Of a stretch of DNA of 64,000 bases, positions 9,203 through 17,335 are shown piece by piece. The number at the start of each line of letters is the position of its first letter. Positions within the stretch are counted from its first letter, which is position 1. The position numbers and the translations under genes are program-made. A model generated the notes under the pieces. The model did no database searches and was not told the DNA's origin. It was given only the letters and a program-made list of their open reading frames with translations. Source of the stretch: an uncultured Clostridia bacterium (GTDB lineage: Bacteria > Bacillota > Clostridia > Christensenellales > CAG-917); assembly GCA_934277615.1 (NCBI GenBank), contig CAKQUV010000001.1, positions 1 to 64,000 on the forward strand. The letters are read 5' to 3'.

Positions 9203-9224
9203 CGTTAGTAACGTAAATCGAATT
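9195..9224. repeat. 30-bp exact direct repeat, copy 2
   Basis: Identical over 30 bases to 6891-6920. It ends eight bases before the stop codon of the DGQHR gene. The two copies bracket the small membrane protein and BspA-like lipoprotein genes (about 2.3 kb). Confidence 0.8.
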
Positions 9225-9231
9225 TTAATTG

Positions 9232-11043
9232 CTATTCAACCGTATTATACTTTCGAACAAATAATGGGATTATTTCGTTTTTTGCGAACTTACTATACTG
9301 TGCACCTGCATAGGGGAATTGTTTGTTTTTGTCTTTAGAGTTCTCAAAACTAAAATCCCAATCTTGAAATACACTAGAATAAAAATTATAATTTTTAGGT
9401 CCATTACACATTTTTAATGTTTCTCGAAATGCAATGATAAAAGCGTTCAAAGAAATAACCATTAATAGCTTCGAATCTTTATTCCAAAAACTGTTAAATT
9501 TACTCTTTATCGCCTTAAAGTATTCTTTTAGATATTTTACACAATAATTTATATAGTCTTTAATGTCTTCACTGCCTCTCAATACATAGTCATCATTTAA
9601 CTTGTTTTCTATCAACCAGTAACGATATAACGAGTTATCGTTATTTTTTGCTACTAATAGGCTCGATAGCGCGTATTGAATAATTGACGCGATTTTAATG
9701 GGCGCTGTTTCAACTTTAGATAACTGAAACATATTTGTAAATGGTTCTTCCTTATTCAAACGCTCTATAACCTTTCTTGATATTGCTTCACCAGAAGTGG
9801 GATTCATAATCGCTTGGACTTGAATCAATGTATCAGCATCAACAGGTTTTGCGTTTTTATTAATTGAGACAAATAAATTACTCTCAAATTTTCTTCTTTC
9901 CAAAGGGTCAGCGTATTTCTCGTTGTTTGGATAGATAATTCCAGTCACAAGCAAATTTAACTCATTTCTTAATTTAGCAATAATTTGTTCCGAAATGTTA
10001 TTCTCGTTATCTTGGTAATACGCATAAACTCTATGTTGGCCATCAATAATAGCCATTGAGTTAAAATCTACAGGAACGCATATCTCAACATTGTTATTAT
10101 AATTTGTAATGTCATCAATATTAATGGGCGATCTTTTGCCATTTTCTTTCTTGTAAAATTCTACATTTGGCGGTAATGTTACAATAATATTATTCAAAAA
10201 AGTAGTTTTGTTATTTACAACAAAATCTCTAATAGATTTTATCCTCTTGGGGGTTATTAATCTTTGATATAGATCAACATTTTGCTCCCAGCCATCCTTA
10301 CGAAGTACAAAACTATTCTCAATCAAATCGGAAGGTCTCATCATAAAGGAAACCATTCTGATGCCATTATTGAATCCCGTAACAGAATCTGGATATATAA
10401 TCGAAGAAATGATCGGTTTAATATTATTTCCAAACGGGTCTGGTTTTCCAATGTCCGTTCTGGAAAGATTTAGAAATCTAAAAATTTCATACTTAAATGA
10501 CGCCTTTAAACTTTTTGACATAATCGACAGGTAATTAAGCGTCGGGTAATCTATAAATCTTAAATAACTGTACCTATTTTCATCTTCAGAACTAATATGT
10601 TGCTTACCATATTCAAAGTACAAATAAAAAATCCTGAACTCATTTGGATTATAAATTTTTATTTGTTCAACATCAGGAAACCTCTGTTTCAAGATACCAA
10701 TAAAACGTTCTTTATTGGTTATAATTATATGAGCAGATTCATTTTTTTCTAATTTATGATTTCGATTAAAGGATTCTCCGTTAGTCGCTGCTAAATCTTT
10801 TTTCTTCAAGAATTTAATCGTATCTTCGCAAATTATTATAATGTTCTCGTAAATAAAGCAGTGATCTAGTTCATTGGAGCGATTCCCAAGCTCAAACTGG
10901 AAACCTTGAACATTCAAGGAATTAAAGCCCGAAAACGTAAAAATATCTTTTATTTGCTTTTTAAAACCGGCACGGTTTTTATTCTCAACGATTTGCTCTT
11001 TTGATAATCTCTTCTTTTTATTCTTCATTAGATTCTTTACCAT
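9232..11043 (-). CDS. DGQHR-domain protein (DndB-like) of a restriction-modification operon
   Basis: 603-residue protein carrying the DGQHR motif at about residues 333-338 (IDGQHRVYAYY). This motif defines a family that includes DndB, the regulator of DNA phosphorothioation, and proteins of 7-deazaguanine DNA-modification islands. The N-terminal 170 residues are unrelated to anything I recognise and are rich in Lys and Asn. Its ATG overlaps the stop of the upstream methylase gene (ATGGTAA) and uses GGAGG inside that gene, so the two are translationally coupled. No dndC/D/E genes are in the window, so it probably works with the methylases and nuclease upstream. Whether it binds DNA, regulates or completes the modification is not visible. 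Confidence 0.75.
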   Translation of the reverse strand: MVKNLMKNKKKRLSKEQIVENKNRAGFKKQIKDIFTFSGFNSLNVQGFQFELGNRSNELDHCFIYENIIIICEDTIKFLKKKDLAATNGESFNRNHKLEKNESAHIIITNKERFIGILKQRFPDVEQIKIYNPNEFRIFYLYFEYGKQHISSEDENRYSYLRFIDYPTLNYLSIMSKSLKASFKYEIFRFLNLSRTDIGKPDPFGNNIKPIISSIIYPDSVTGFNNGIRMVSFMMRPSDLIENSFVLRKDGWEQNVDLYQRLITPKRIKSIRDFVVNNKTTFLNNIIVTLPPNVEFYKKENGKRSPINIDDITNYNNNVEICVPVDFNSMAIIDGQHRVYAYYQDNENNISEQIIAKLRNELNLLVTGIIYPNNEKYADPLERRKFESNLFVSINKNAKPVDADTLIQVQAIMNPTSGEAISRKVIERLNKEEPFTNMFQLSKVETAPIKIASIIQYALSSLLVAKNNDNSLYRYWLIENKLNDDYVLRGSEDIKDYINYCVKYLKEYFKAIKSKFNSFWNKDSKLLMVISLNAFIIAFRETLKMCNGPKNYNFYSSVFQDWDFSFENSKDKNKQFPYAGAQYSKFAKNEIIPLFVRKYNTVE

Positions 11044-11936
11044 TTGAATTCCTCCGGCTTTTGTGCAACTTTTTGATTTTTGTCGGGCTCTATGACTGGT
11101 ACATCTGGACGATACTTAACATTTCCTTGTATAGCATCTGTAATGCGTTGCTTTGCGATAGAAACATAGTCTTCTTTTAATTCACACCCTATAAAACTTC
11201 TTTTCTCCATTATACACGCAACAGCTGTTGTTCCACTTCCTAAAAAAGGGTCCATGATTATGTCGCCCTGTCTAGATAGGGCTTTAATTAATCTTTGCGG
11301 AATTGCAATCGGGAATTGACACGGATGTGCTGTTTTCTCTATATGATTAGCTTTTACATTTGGAATATCCCATACATCAGATGGATTTTTTCCTAAAGGA
11401 TTTCCACTATATTGTCCAGCCTTTTTCCCTTTTGAATACTTTTTCCCTGGATATTTTTGCGGTACTCTGATAGCATTTAAATTAAACAAATACTCTTTAC
11501 CTTTTGTGTACCACATAATCGTTTCATAGCGACCACTTAGCCTTTTTTCAGCATTTAATCCATGACCAAATGACCATACTATTCTATTGTGCAAGTATAA
11601 TTTACAATCATCAGATAGCGTTTTATTTATTTCTTCAACGATTTGATAAATTAAGCAATCTAGAGGAACAATGACAGAATCTTTTACATGAAAACCAATC
11701 TGCCAGCAAAGATTCCCCCCTTTTTTTAAAACTCTTTGAGCCTCATAAATTACTTTTTTATTCATGGAAAGAAAGGAATTTATATCATCAGATGTATTCT
11801 CATATTCTTTCCCCATGCAATAAGGCGGTGACGTTATTATTAAATCAATAGATTCATTATCTATCAGGGGAAATATTTTTAAACAATCCTCGTTGTATAG
11901 CTTTATTTTAGTGTCCTCATATATAAATTCATCCAT
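11037..11936 (-). CDS. Beta-class DNA methyltransferase (TSPPY)
   Basis: 299-residue site-specific DNA methyltransferase. The catalytic motif IV TSPPY (residues 35-39) precedes the AdoMet-binding motif I DPFLGSGTT (229-237), the order of the beta class, which makes N4-methylcytosine or N6-methyladenine. The target-recognition part lies between the two motifs. It resembles DpnA-type second methylases of GATC systems in class, but specificity cannot be read. It starts 12 bases after the stop of the preceding methylase and overlaps the next gene, so it sits inside a five-gene operon. Confidence 0.88.
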   Translation of the reverse strand: MDEFIYEDTKIKLYNEDCLKIFPLIDNESIDLIITSPPYCMGKEYENTSDDINSFLSMNKKVIYEAQRVLKKGGNLCWQIGFHVKDSVIVPLDCLIYQIVEEINKTLSDDCKLYLHNRIVWSFGHGLNAEKRLSGRYETIMWYTKGKEYLFNLNAIRVPQKYPGKKYSKGKKAGQYSGNPLGKNPSDVWDIPNVKANHIEKTAHPCQFPIAIPQRLIKALSRQGDIIMDPFLGSGTTAVACIMEKRSFIGCELKEDYVSIAKQRITDAIQGNVKYRPDVPVIEPDKNQKVAQKPEEFKW

Positions 11937-11948
11937 ATCCTACCTCGG

Positions 11949-12704
11949 CTAGAATTTAAGTTGTTTTTTAAACACAAACAAATACTCGTGGGCGAGTAAA
12001 AGGAAATTAAACTTTATGCTGTTTGTTTTCCAATAGCCCGTGGCTTTGCAGTTGTGTTGTTCTTTGATTATAATTTCTTTCGTTTTGAACCCTGCCATTT
12101 CAAAAATACGCATCGTTTCAAAAGCAAGTGGTTGAACCATACCTTTTTTACGCATATCTCCCATAAGTATAACGCAAAACTTATCCTTTTTCAATACCCG
12201 ATAACATTCTTCTGCGACTTTGCCGATTTCAAACAAAAAATCTTTCATCGGCATAAGTGACATATCGCCGTCAATATCTAAACTGTAATGAATAATATTG
12301 GCATACGGCGGGTGTGTGCAAACAAGGTCTATCGAATTATCGGCAATAGACGAAAGATTGCGTGCGTCGCCTTGCATAATTTCAATCGTCGGGTTAAATT
12401 CACACTCGAAATTCAATTTGCTTTTTGTAATTTCAAGCGCGTTCGGGTTAATGTCTACACCGATAAAATTTCTGTTTGTCAGTTTTGCCTCAACGGCAGT
12501 AGTGCCGCCGCCGACAAACTGATCTAAAACCGTGTCATTTTCTTTCGAATAACGCAGAATCACGTTTCTCGGAATATACGGCGACCAATTTCCGCGATAT
12601 TTAGCATCGTGCGTTGCCCATTTCCCACGATCGGGAAATGCCCACACAGTATTTGTTTCAAGTTCAAAATTTTCAGGTTGTAACAGTATGTTTTTCTTTG
12701 CCAT
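11949..12704 (-). CDS. DNA methyltransferase with motif order I-IV
   Basis: 251-residue AdoMet-dependent DNA methyltransferase. AdoMet motif I DQFVGGGTT (residues 61-69) comes before the catalytic THPPY (130-134), the opposite order to the neighbouring beta-class enzyme. The N-terminus WAFPDRGKW...YRGNWSPYIPR is a conserved block in this subgroup. The compact size leaves little room for a separate target-recognition domain, so it could methylate one strand of an asymmetric site or work as a partner of a neighbouring enzyme. It lies 3 bases after the restriction nuclease gene. Confidence 0.82.
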   Translation of the reverse strand: MAKKNILLQPENFELETNTVWAFPDRGKWATHDAKYRGNWSPYIPRNVILRYSKENDTVLDQFVGGGTTAVEAKLTNRNFIGVDINPNALEITKSKLNFECEFNPTIEIMQGDARNLSSIADNSIDLVCTHPPYANIIHYSLDIDGDMSLMPMKDFLFEIGKVAEECYRVLKKDKFCVILMGDMRKKGMVQPLAFETMRIFEMAGFKTKEIIIKEQHNCKATGYWKTNSIKFNFLLLAHEYLFVFKKQLKF

Positions 12705-12707
12705 ATA

Positions 12708-13253
12708 TTAGTCTTCAATGAGTTCCGGCGGAACAGGCAATCCCAATCTAGTTAACGGAATATATTCAAAATAGTAATCACAACCGACAGAATGGATATA
12801 ATCCAACACATCAGCGTACTGTTCCTTTCTGAACCAATTATCCAACAAATAGATATATTCAACATCGATATTTGCAGCCGACATCAATTTTTTATATTGT
12901 TTTTTCTTAAAATCACACGTTTGCAATTTTTCATCGACTGAACCTGCAACTTCTTGATGTTTGCATTCAATAATGAACAAAACGTTATTCAATAATACAA
13001 AAATGCTATCATCTGGCAACAAGCGTTTAGAAATATGCTTTGTCCAATCAATTTCAAGATTTTTTAGAAATACCGAATAGAAATTGTGTTTCTTGTATAC
13101 TTCTGCAACCTTTTTATCGTCATAAAACACATCGTGTTCCATTACAGAATAATGAGGCTGTTGGGATAAAAAAGTTGATAAATCTGTTTTCCCTTCGAAA
13201 ACCAAACCAGTGCGAGTATTTCCCCCACCCTTTCCGCTTTTTATCATTTGCAT
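12708..13253 (-). CDS. PD-(D/E)xK restriction endonuclease
   Basis: 181-residue protein with the nuclease core PD-x14-ExK: Pro80-Asp81 and Glu96-Cys97-Lys98 (FIIECKHQ), plus an upstream acidic residue Glu20 in LVFEGKTDL. This is the catalytic layout of type II restriction enzymes. It lies between methylase genes (6 bases after HTH-Dam, 3 bases before the next methylase), which makes a restriction role very likely. The cleavage site is unknown; a GATC-like target would fit the Dam-family partner, but that is inference. Confidence 0.75.
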   Translation of the reverse strand: MQMIKSGKGGGNTRTGLVFEGKTDLSTFLSQQPHYSVMEHDVFYDDKKVAEVYKKHNFYSVFLKNLEIDWTKHISKRLLPDDSIFVLLNNVLFIIECKHQEVAGSVDEKLQTCDFKKKQYKKLMSAANIDVEYIYLLDNWFRKEQYADVLDYIHSVGCDYYFEYIPLTRLGLPVPPELIED

Positions 13254-13259
13254 AACTCC

Positions 13260-14327
13260 TTAATTGCAAATAAGCAATTCGTTTATTTTGCCGCGTTTAT
13301 CGCCCTTGCTGTTTATTGCTCGGCTTGCTTCAACACGATTTATTTTGTAATTCTTATATAAATCATCAAAGAAATTATCATCCTCGTTTACATTTTTCGG
13401 ATCTGAATTACTTAAAACGATTTTTGCGCCCGAAAGATTGATTTCGTCGATAAATTTTGCGAGTCTGATTTGCTCGTTGTCGTCAAAAACGTCGGTATTG
13501 TAAGCAGTAAACCCCGACGTTTCGGAAATCGGGCGATACGGCGGATCGAGATATACAAACGTATCTTTATCGATAAACGATTTTGACAACGAATAATCAC
13601 CGCATACGATAGTGACGTTTTGCAATGCTTCGTGTATATTGCGCAAATTTTCATCGTCGCAAATAGTAGGATTCTTATATGCGCCCATAGGAACGTTAAA
13701 TTGTCCTTTTCTATTTACGCGATAAAGCCCGTTAAAGCAAGTTTTATTCAGGAAAATAAACTGTGCCGCCTTTTCCGTTGCGGTTTCTTCTGTTAATGCC
13801 ATTGAATTGAATCTTTCACGAACGGTATAGTAGAAATATTTTCTGCCGTTTTCATCCATAGGTAAAAACAGCATTTGCATTTCGTTAAGTTTTGCAATCA
13901 AAATATCCACGTCGTTTTTTACGGCTTGATATGCATTTATAAGTTCGGCATTTATATCGCTGATATACAATTCTTCAAAATCATATTTGGAAAGTATGCT
14001 GAAAAACAATGCGCCACCTCCAACCATAGGTTCGGCATATTTTGTCAAAACTTTTTCGCCGTCTGTCGGGAGCATTTTTTCTATTTGCTCCACAAGTTGG
14101 CTTTTTCCACCCACCCATTTAACAAACGGTTTAAGCGTAACGCTTTTTGATTTTTCATAACGAACGGTTCTTTTATCAATCGGTTTTTCGGCATTCGACG
14201 GAATAATCCACATATTACCGACCATCATTGCGCCGTTAATTCTGTTTTCACTACATAATACGGAAACGCGTCTTTGCGAAATATTCCATTTTTCGGCGGC
14301 TTCTTTTGCAGATATAAAACTTAACAT
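13260..14327 (-). CDS. HTH-fused Dam-family adenine-N6 methyltransferase
   Basis: 355-residue enzyme. Residues 1-50 form an excisionase/MerR-like helix-turn-helix (ISAKEAAEKWNISQRRVSVL). Residues 66-355 are a Dam/M.DpnII-type alpha-class methylase with motif X PFVKWVGGKSQL (67-78), motif I EPMVGGGALFF (99-109) and catalytic DPPY (261-264). It transfers a methyl group to adenine N6 and would protect the host from the nuclease encoded next. The fused HTH may let the enzyme bind its own promoter, a common control in restriction systems. It is the first gene of the operon, with GAGGTGA before the ATG and a promoter at 14355-14383. Confidence 0.88.
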   Translation of the reverse strand: MLSFISAKEAAEKWNISQRRVSVLCSENRINGAMMVGNMWIIPSNAEKPIDKRTVRYEKSKSVTLKPFVKWVGGKSQLVEQIEKMLPTDGEKVLTKYAEPMVGGGALFFSILSKYDFEELYISDINAELINAYQAVKNDVDILIAKLNEMQMLFLPMDENGRKYFYYTVRERFNSMALTEETATEKAAQFIFLNKTCFNGLYRVNRKGQFNVPMGAYKNPTICDDENLRNIHEALQNVTIVCGDYSLSKSFIDKDTFVYLDPPYRPISETSGFTAYNTDVFDDNEQIRLAKFIDEINLSGAKIVLSNSDPKNVNEDDNFFDDLYKNYKINRVEASRAINSKGDKRGKINELLICN

Positions 14328-14354
14328 AACGTCACCTCAAAAATTCTTGCTTAT

Positions 14355-14383
14355 ATTATATTCTAAATCGCGAATAATAGCAA
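14355..14383 (-). promoter_or_regulatory. Promoter of the restriction-modification operon
   Basis: On the minus strand, -35 TTGCTA (14383-14378), 17-bp spacer, perfect -10 TATAAT (14360-14355), about 28 bases before the first ATG. Confidence 0.65.
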
Positions 14384-14400
14384 GCGATTCTTTGTTGATT

Positions 14401-14949
14401 TTAGATAAGATTATTGTTTTTCAGTAAATTATACAGCATCTGTCTACCACTGTTATTCCAATATGTAAAATCTTGTTCAACAAACAACCATTTTAATGCA
14501 AGCAAAATAATTTCTATTGGATGTTGCTGCCCATTGAAATCTGAAAACGTTATTCCGCTTTGAGAAATACTAATATTTTTACAATTATAGATGTCTTTGA
14601 TTAAAGGGACAATAACAGATTGATAGTTTGAATAGTTTTGTTTGCTACTTGATAAAGCGTCCAATATGTCTTGATGACTTGGATTAGAATAACGCCGTTT
14701 CTTCTTAAAGCATAATCCTAATACATTAACGGTAAAATCAAACCCTTTGTTTAATTTAGCAGGGCGACAAAGTTGAATTTTGTATTGGTGTTGATTAAAA
14801 TTAAAACTTTCAACTTCATAAATATATTTAGAAGCATTGATGCCGGTTCCGGTTCCCGGCTGTTCATTTTGAAATAAATCAATCACATCATCTCTCATTT
14901 GCTTGCGATTACTAATCGTTAACGTGTACGAAATCGTTGTTGTTGGCAT
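14401..14949 (-). CDS. Hypothetical protein next to the restriction operon
   Basis: 182-residue soluble protein I do not recognise. It has no signal peptide or membrane segment; a basic FKKKRR stretch lies in the middle and the C-terminus is helical (WLFVEQDFTYWNNSGRQMLY). A TTG two codons earlier is possible, but AGGAG lies eight bases before the ATG at 14949, which decides the start. It is read in the same direction as the restriction genes and ends just before their promoter, so it could be an accessory of that system, though it has its own transcription start. Confidence 0.55.
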   Translation of the reverse strand: MPTTTISYTLTISNRKQMRDDVIDLFQNEQPGTGTGINASKYIYEVESFNFNQHQYKIQLCRPAKLNKGFDFTVNVLGLCFKKKRRYSNPSHQDILDALSSSKQNYSNYQSVIVPLIKDIYNCKNISISQSGITFSDFNGQQHPIEIILLALKWLFVEQDFTYWNNSGRQMLYNLLKNNNLI

Positions 14950-15369
14950 ATACAATTCTCCTATTTTTTAATAGAACTATTCTATCATACATTGGAAAAA
15001 ACTTCAAATGGGACTTTGGAGAGTGCTCGAAATGCGACGCGTCAGCCTGGCGGTGACAGGGTTCGGCAACAGGCTTGTTGACTTTGACAATGCCTGTATT
15101 GGCACTTGACAACGCTATGGCGACGGCGATAAGGCAAACAACGCCTACAATTATAATCAATATACCGATATCACCAAAAATGGAGCGCCGATTGCCGCGC
15201 CCGCTGCGTCGCTCGCGCTGGGATTTTCAGGCATCTTGCCTGCGCTTGCAACAACGCTTAATCCGGCAATTACGCAATTAATCGAAACGGCAAGATATGC
15301 AGCCGTGCAAACAAAGTCAAGCACGCTTGCGGATATAAGATATGGTCTTGATTTGAATTTTTCGTTCAT
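14912..15369 (-). pseudogene. Frameshifted small membrane protein gene
   Basis: Two frames make one protein. 15157-15369 encodes a start (MNEKFKSRPYLISASVLDF) with a hydrophobic segment; 14912-15160 continues with a second transmembrane segment (ILIIIVGVVCLIAVAIALSS). Adding one base to the A5 run at 15176-15180 would join them as APFFGDIGILIIIVG. The product would be a two-TM protein of unknown function with a polar tail. The 3' end overlaps the next gene, suggesting the reading frame also ran on after decay. A sequencing error in the homopolymer is an equal possibility. Confidence 0.55.
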
Positions 15370-15405
15370 AACAACCCCATTATCAAACCGATTATAACAC
15401 GAGGA

Positions 15406-15988
15406 TTATTGCAAATCAATATCTACGTTATAATTCTCATCTACGTGATAGACATTGCGATACAGAATGTTCTTTATACTCAAAAATTCCCTCTGATCGA
15501 TTTTACGTTCGGATGTCATAATCAATAGCGGAAGCGGCAAAGTATTTTGCGATATCGGTGGTTGAATATACGGATACTCGTTAAGATAAAAACCGTTTCG
15601 CTCGTAAAAGGCTATTCTTCGCTTTGCCTGTTCTGTTTTAGGCGGTTCCACTTCAAAGCAAGTTTTACGACCGCAAGCAAGCAACTCTTGCAAAATTTTT
15701 GCGCCGAGCCCTTCGTTTCTGTACTCGCTTGCAACTGCGAAATGTTCGATATAGCAAAAACCGTTAAACGAATAAACCGTTAAAAAACCCTTTTATAACC
15801 CCGTTATCCATATAAACAAGCGTGTCGAACAGCGGATTTTTCAAAACGTTTTTCTGCTCGTCAAAAGTGCGCCTCTCGTCAACGGGAAACGATTCGCGCA
15901 TTATTTCAAACACGCGTTCAAATTCGCACTCTTGCATCGAACACAACATTTTTATTTGGTTAGAATATCGATTAACGAACTCTTTCAA
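15406..15988 (-). pseudogene. Frameshifted GNAT acetyltransferase, last gene of the Dlt-like operon
   Basis: The N-terminal frame (15764-15988) and C-terminal frame (15406-15693 and upstream) together form one GNAT N-acetyltransferase. Removing one base from the A6 run at 15782-15787 gives a continuous protein reading KGFLTVYSFNGFCYIEHFAV then ASEYRNEGLGAKILQEL, which contains the conserved GNAT acetyl-CoA pyrophosphate loop (RxxGLG) and the late motif AFYERNGFY. The first codons overlap the carrier-protein gene by 17 bases (TTG start), so it is translationally linked to that operon. It may be a real pseudogene or a homopolymer error. Confidence 0.7.
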
Positions 15989-16193
15989 TCATTTTCCACA
16001 TCGCTTCGGCGGAATTGAAGTTGGCAGGAATGATGTCGGCAGGCGAAAGTTCGACGTCGAAAGCGTCGCAGATTTCGGACACGATTTCCATAATGTTGAG
16101 AGAATCGAGAATTTGATTGTCAATGAGATGTTTTTCGTTCTTGAAATCGACATCGGGTCTGATTTCGGAAAGCAAATCGATAAGTTTATCCAT
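15972..16193 (-). CDS. Acyl/aminoacyl carrier protein
   Basis: 73-residue carrier protein. The phosphopantetheine site is Ser31 in ILDSLNIMEIV, and the size and acidic helices fit the DltC/acyl-carrier fold. It would hold an activated amino acid as a thioester, loaded by the adenylation enzyme encoded two genes upstream and possibly altered by the decarboxylase encoded immediately upstream (11 bases). It is probably cytoplasmic and delivers its cargo to the MBOAT membrane protein of the same operon. Confidence 0.88.
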   Translation of the reverse strand: MDKLIDLLSEIRPDVDFKNEKHLIDNQILDSLNIMEIVSEICDAFDVELSPADIIPANFNSAEAMWKMIERVR

Positions 16194-16204
16194 AGTTTTA
16201 CCTC

Positions 16205-17335
16205 TTAAGAGTTTAATATATCGGTTCTGAACGTATCGCGGACAAGCGACAATACGTCTTTTTCTTTTATATAAATTTTCGGCATATCTCTGCTTAAAAA
16301 CAGATAGATACCTTCTGTGACGCTGTATGCTCCTACGTTTTCAAAGCATAACACGTCGCCTATATGCAAATCCGACAACGGAAGATTTTTCACAATCACA
16401 TCGGCGGTCGTGCAAAGCGAACCGCAGACCGTGTAAGGTTTCGGTTGTGCGTCCGACTGCGGATATTTGGTGCAATAAGGCACTTTCATCGCAAGCATCT
16501 GACCGTAATAATTGAGATGATTTATGCCGCCGTCGACAATTGCGTAGTCGACTCCGCAGTTTGTTTTTAAATCCACAACGGAAGTATAATACTTTCCGCA
16601 ACAAGCACTTAAAAACCTACCGAGTTCCAATGTTATCTCTCTTCCCTCGAATACTTTGAGAGCGTCGACGATTTGAGCGATATACTCGTCTTCGTCAAAA
16701 CTTTCGCCTTGAAAATACGATACCTTAAAACCTGCGCCGTATTCAACCCTTTTTACATCGAAACCTATTTGATTCAAATCAGAAATACAAGACGAAATCT
16801 CATCGATTTCTTTTTGAATCTTTTCGATTTTCTTTTGCGTTCCGCCATAAAACTGAATGCCGAGGAAATCAAGAGCGTAATCCGATCTGTGTTTCGCAAT
16901 GTCAAGAACGGTTTCTCTGTCCATACCGAATTGATTTCCGCAAGTCAACCTCATAAGCACGGGAAGAACGATTCCGTTTTCTTTTGCCGTTTTATCGAGC
17001 AGTACGAGTTGATTTAGAGATTCTATTGTATAGACCGATTGCGCACCGCATATCGACACGATTCTTTTAATATCGCTCTCCTCTTTGAATACGCCCGAAA
17101 GCACGATTTTTTGGGGATTTATACCGTATTTTTCACAAATACGAAATTCGCCAGGCGAACACACTTCGAAGCAATCGACGCTATCGGCGAGATATCGCAT
17201 CAAAAACGGATTGGCTTTTATGGCATAACAAACTCTTGCGCCCACGCGACTAAAAGCAGATTTAATTTTTGCCGCGCGCTTTAAAAGCGCATCGATATCG
17301 AATATGTATGACGGCGTGCAAACGTCTTTTAGCAT
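16205..17335 (-). CDS. PLP-dependent fold-III decarboxylase of a Dlt-like operon
   Basis: 376-residue enzyme of the ornithine/diaminopimelate decarboxylase family (group IV). The PLP lysine is Lys40 in YAIKANP, and the partner-subunit cysteine motif is CGSLCTTAD at about residues 302-310. LELGR is the phosphate-side segment. It removes a carboxyl group from an amino acid. Its start overlaps the adenylation gene stop (ATGCTAA), so it belongs to the Dlt-like operon, where such an enzyme has no role in standard D-alanylation. The closest logic known to me is BtrK of butirosin synthesis, which decarboxylates glutamate while it is bound to a carrier protein. A free amino acid substrate (lysine, ornithine, diaminopimelate) remains possible. 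Confidence 0.85.
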   Translation of the reverse strand: MLKDVCTPSYIFDIDALLKRAAKIKSAFSRVGARVCYAIKANPFLMRYLADSVDCFEVCSPGEFRICEKYGINPQKIVLSGVFKEESDIKRIVSICGAQSVYTIESLNQLVLLDKTAKENGIVLPVLMRLTCGNQFGMDRETVLDIAKHRSDYALDFLGIQFYGGTQKKIEKIQKEIDEISSCISDLNQIGFDVKRVEYGAGFKVSYFQGESFDEDEYIAQIVDALKVFEGREITLELGRFLSACCGKYYTSVVDLKTNCGVDYAIVDGGINHLNYYGQMLAMKVPYCTKYPQSDAQPKPYTVCGSLCTTADVIVKNLPLSDLHIGDVLCFENVGAYSVTEGIYLFLSRDMPKIYIKEKDVLSLVRDTFRTDILNS

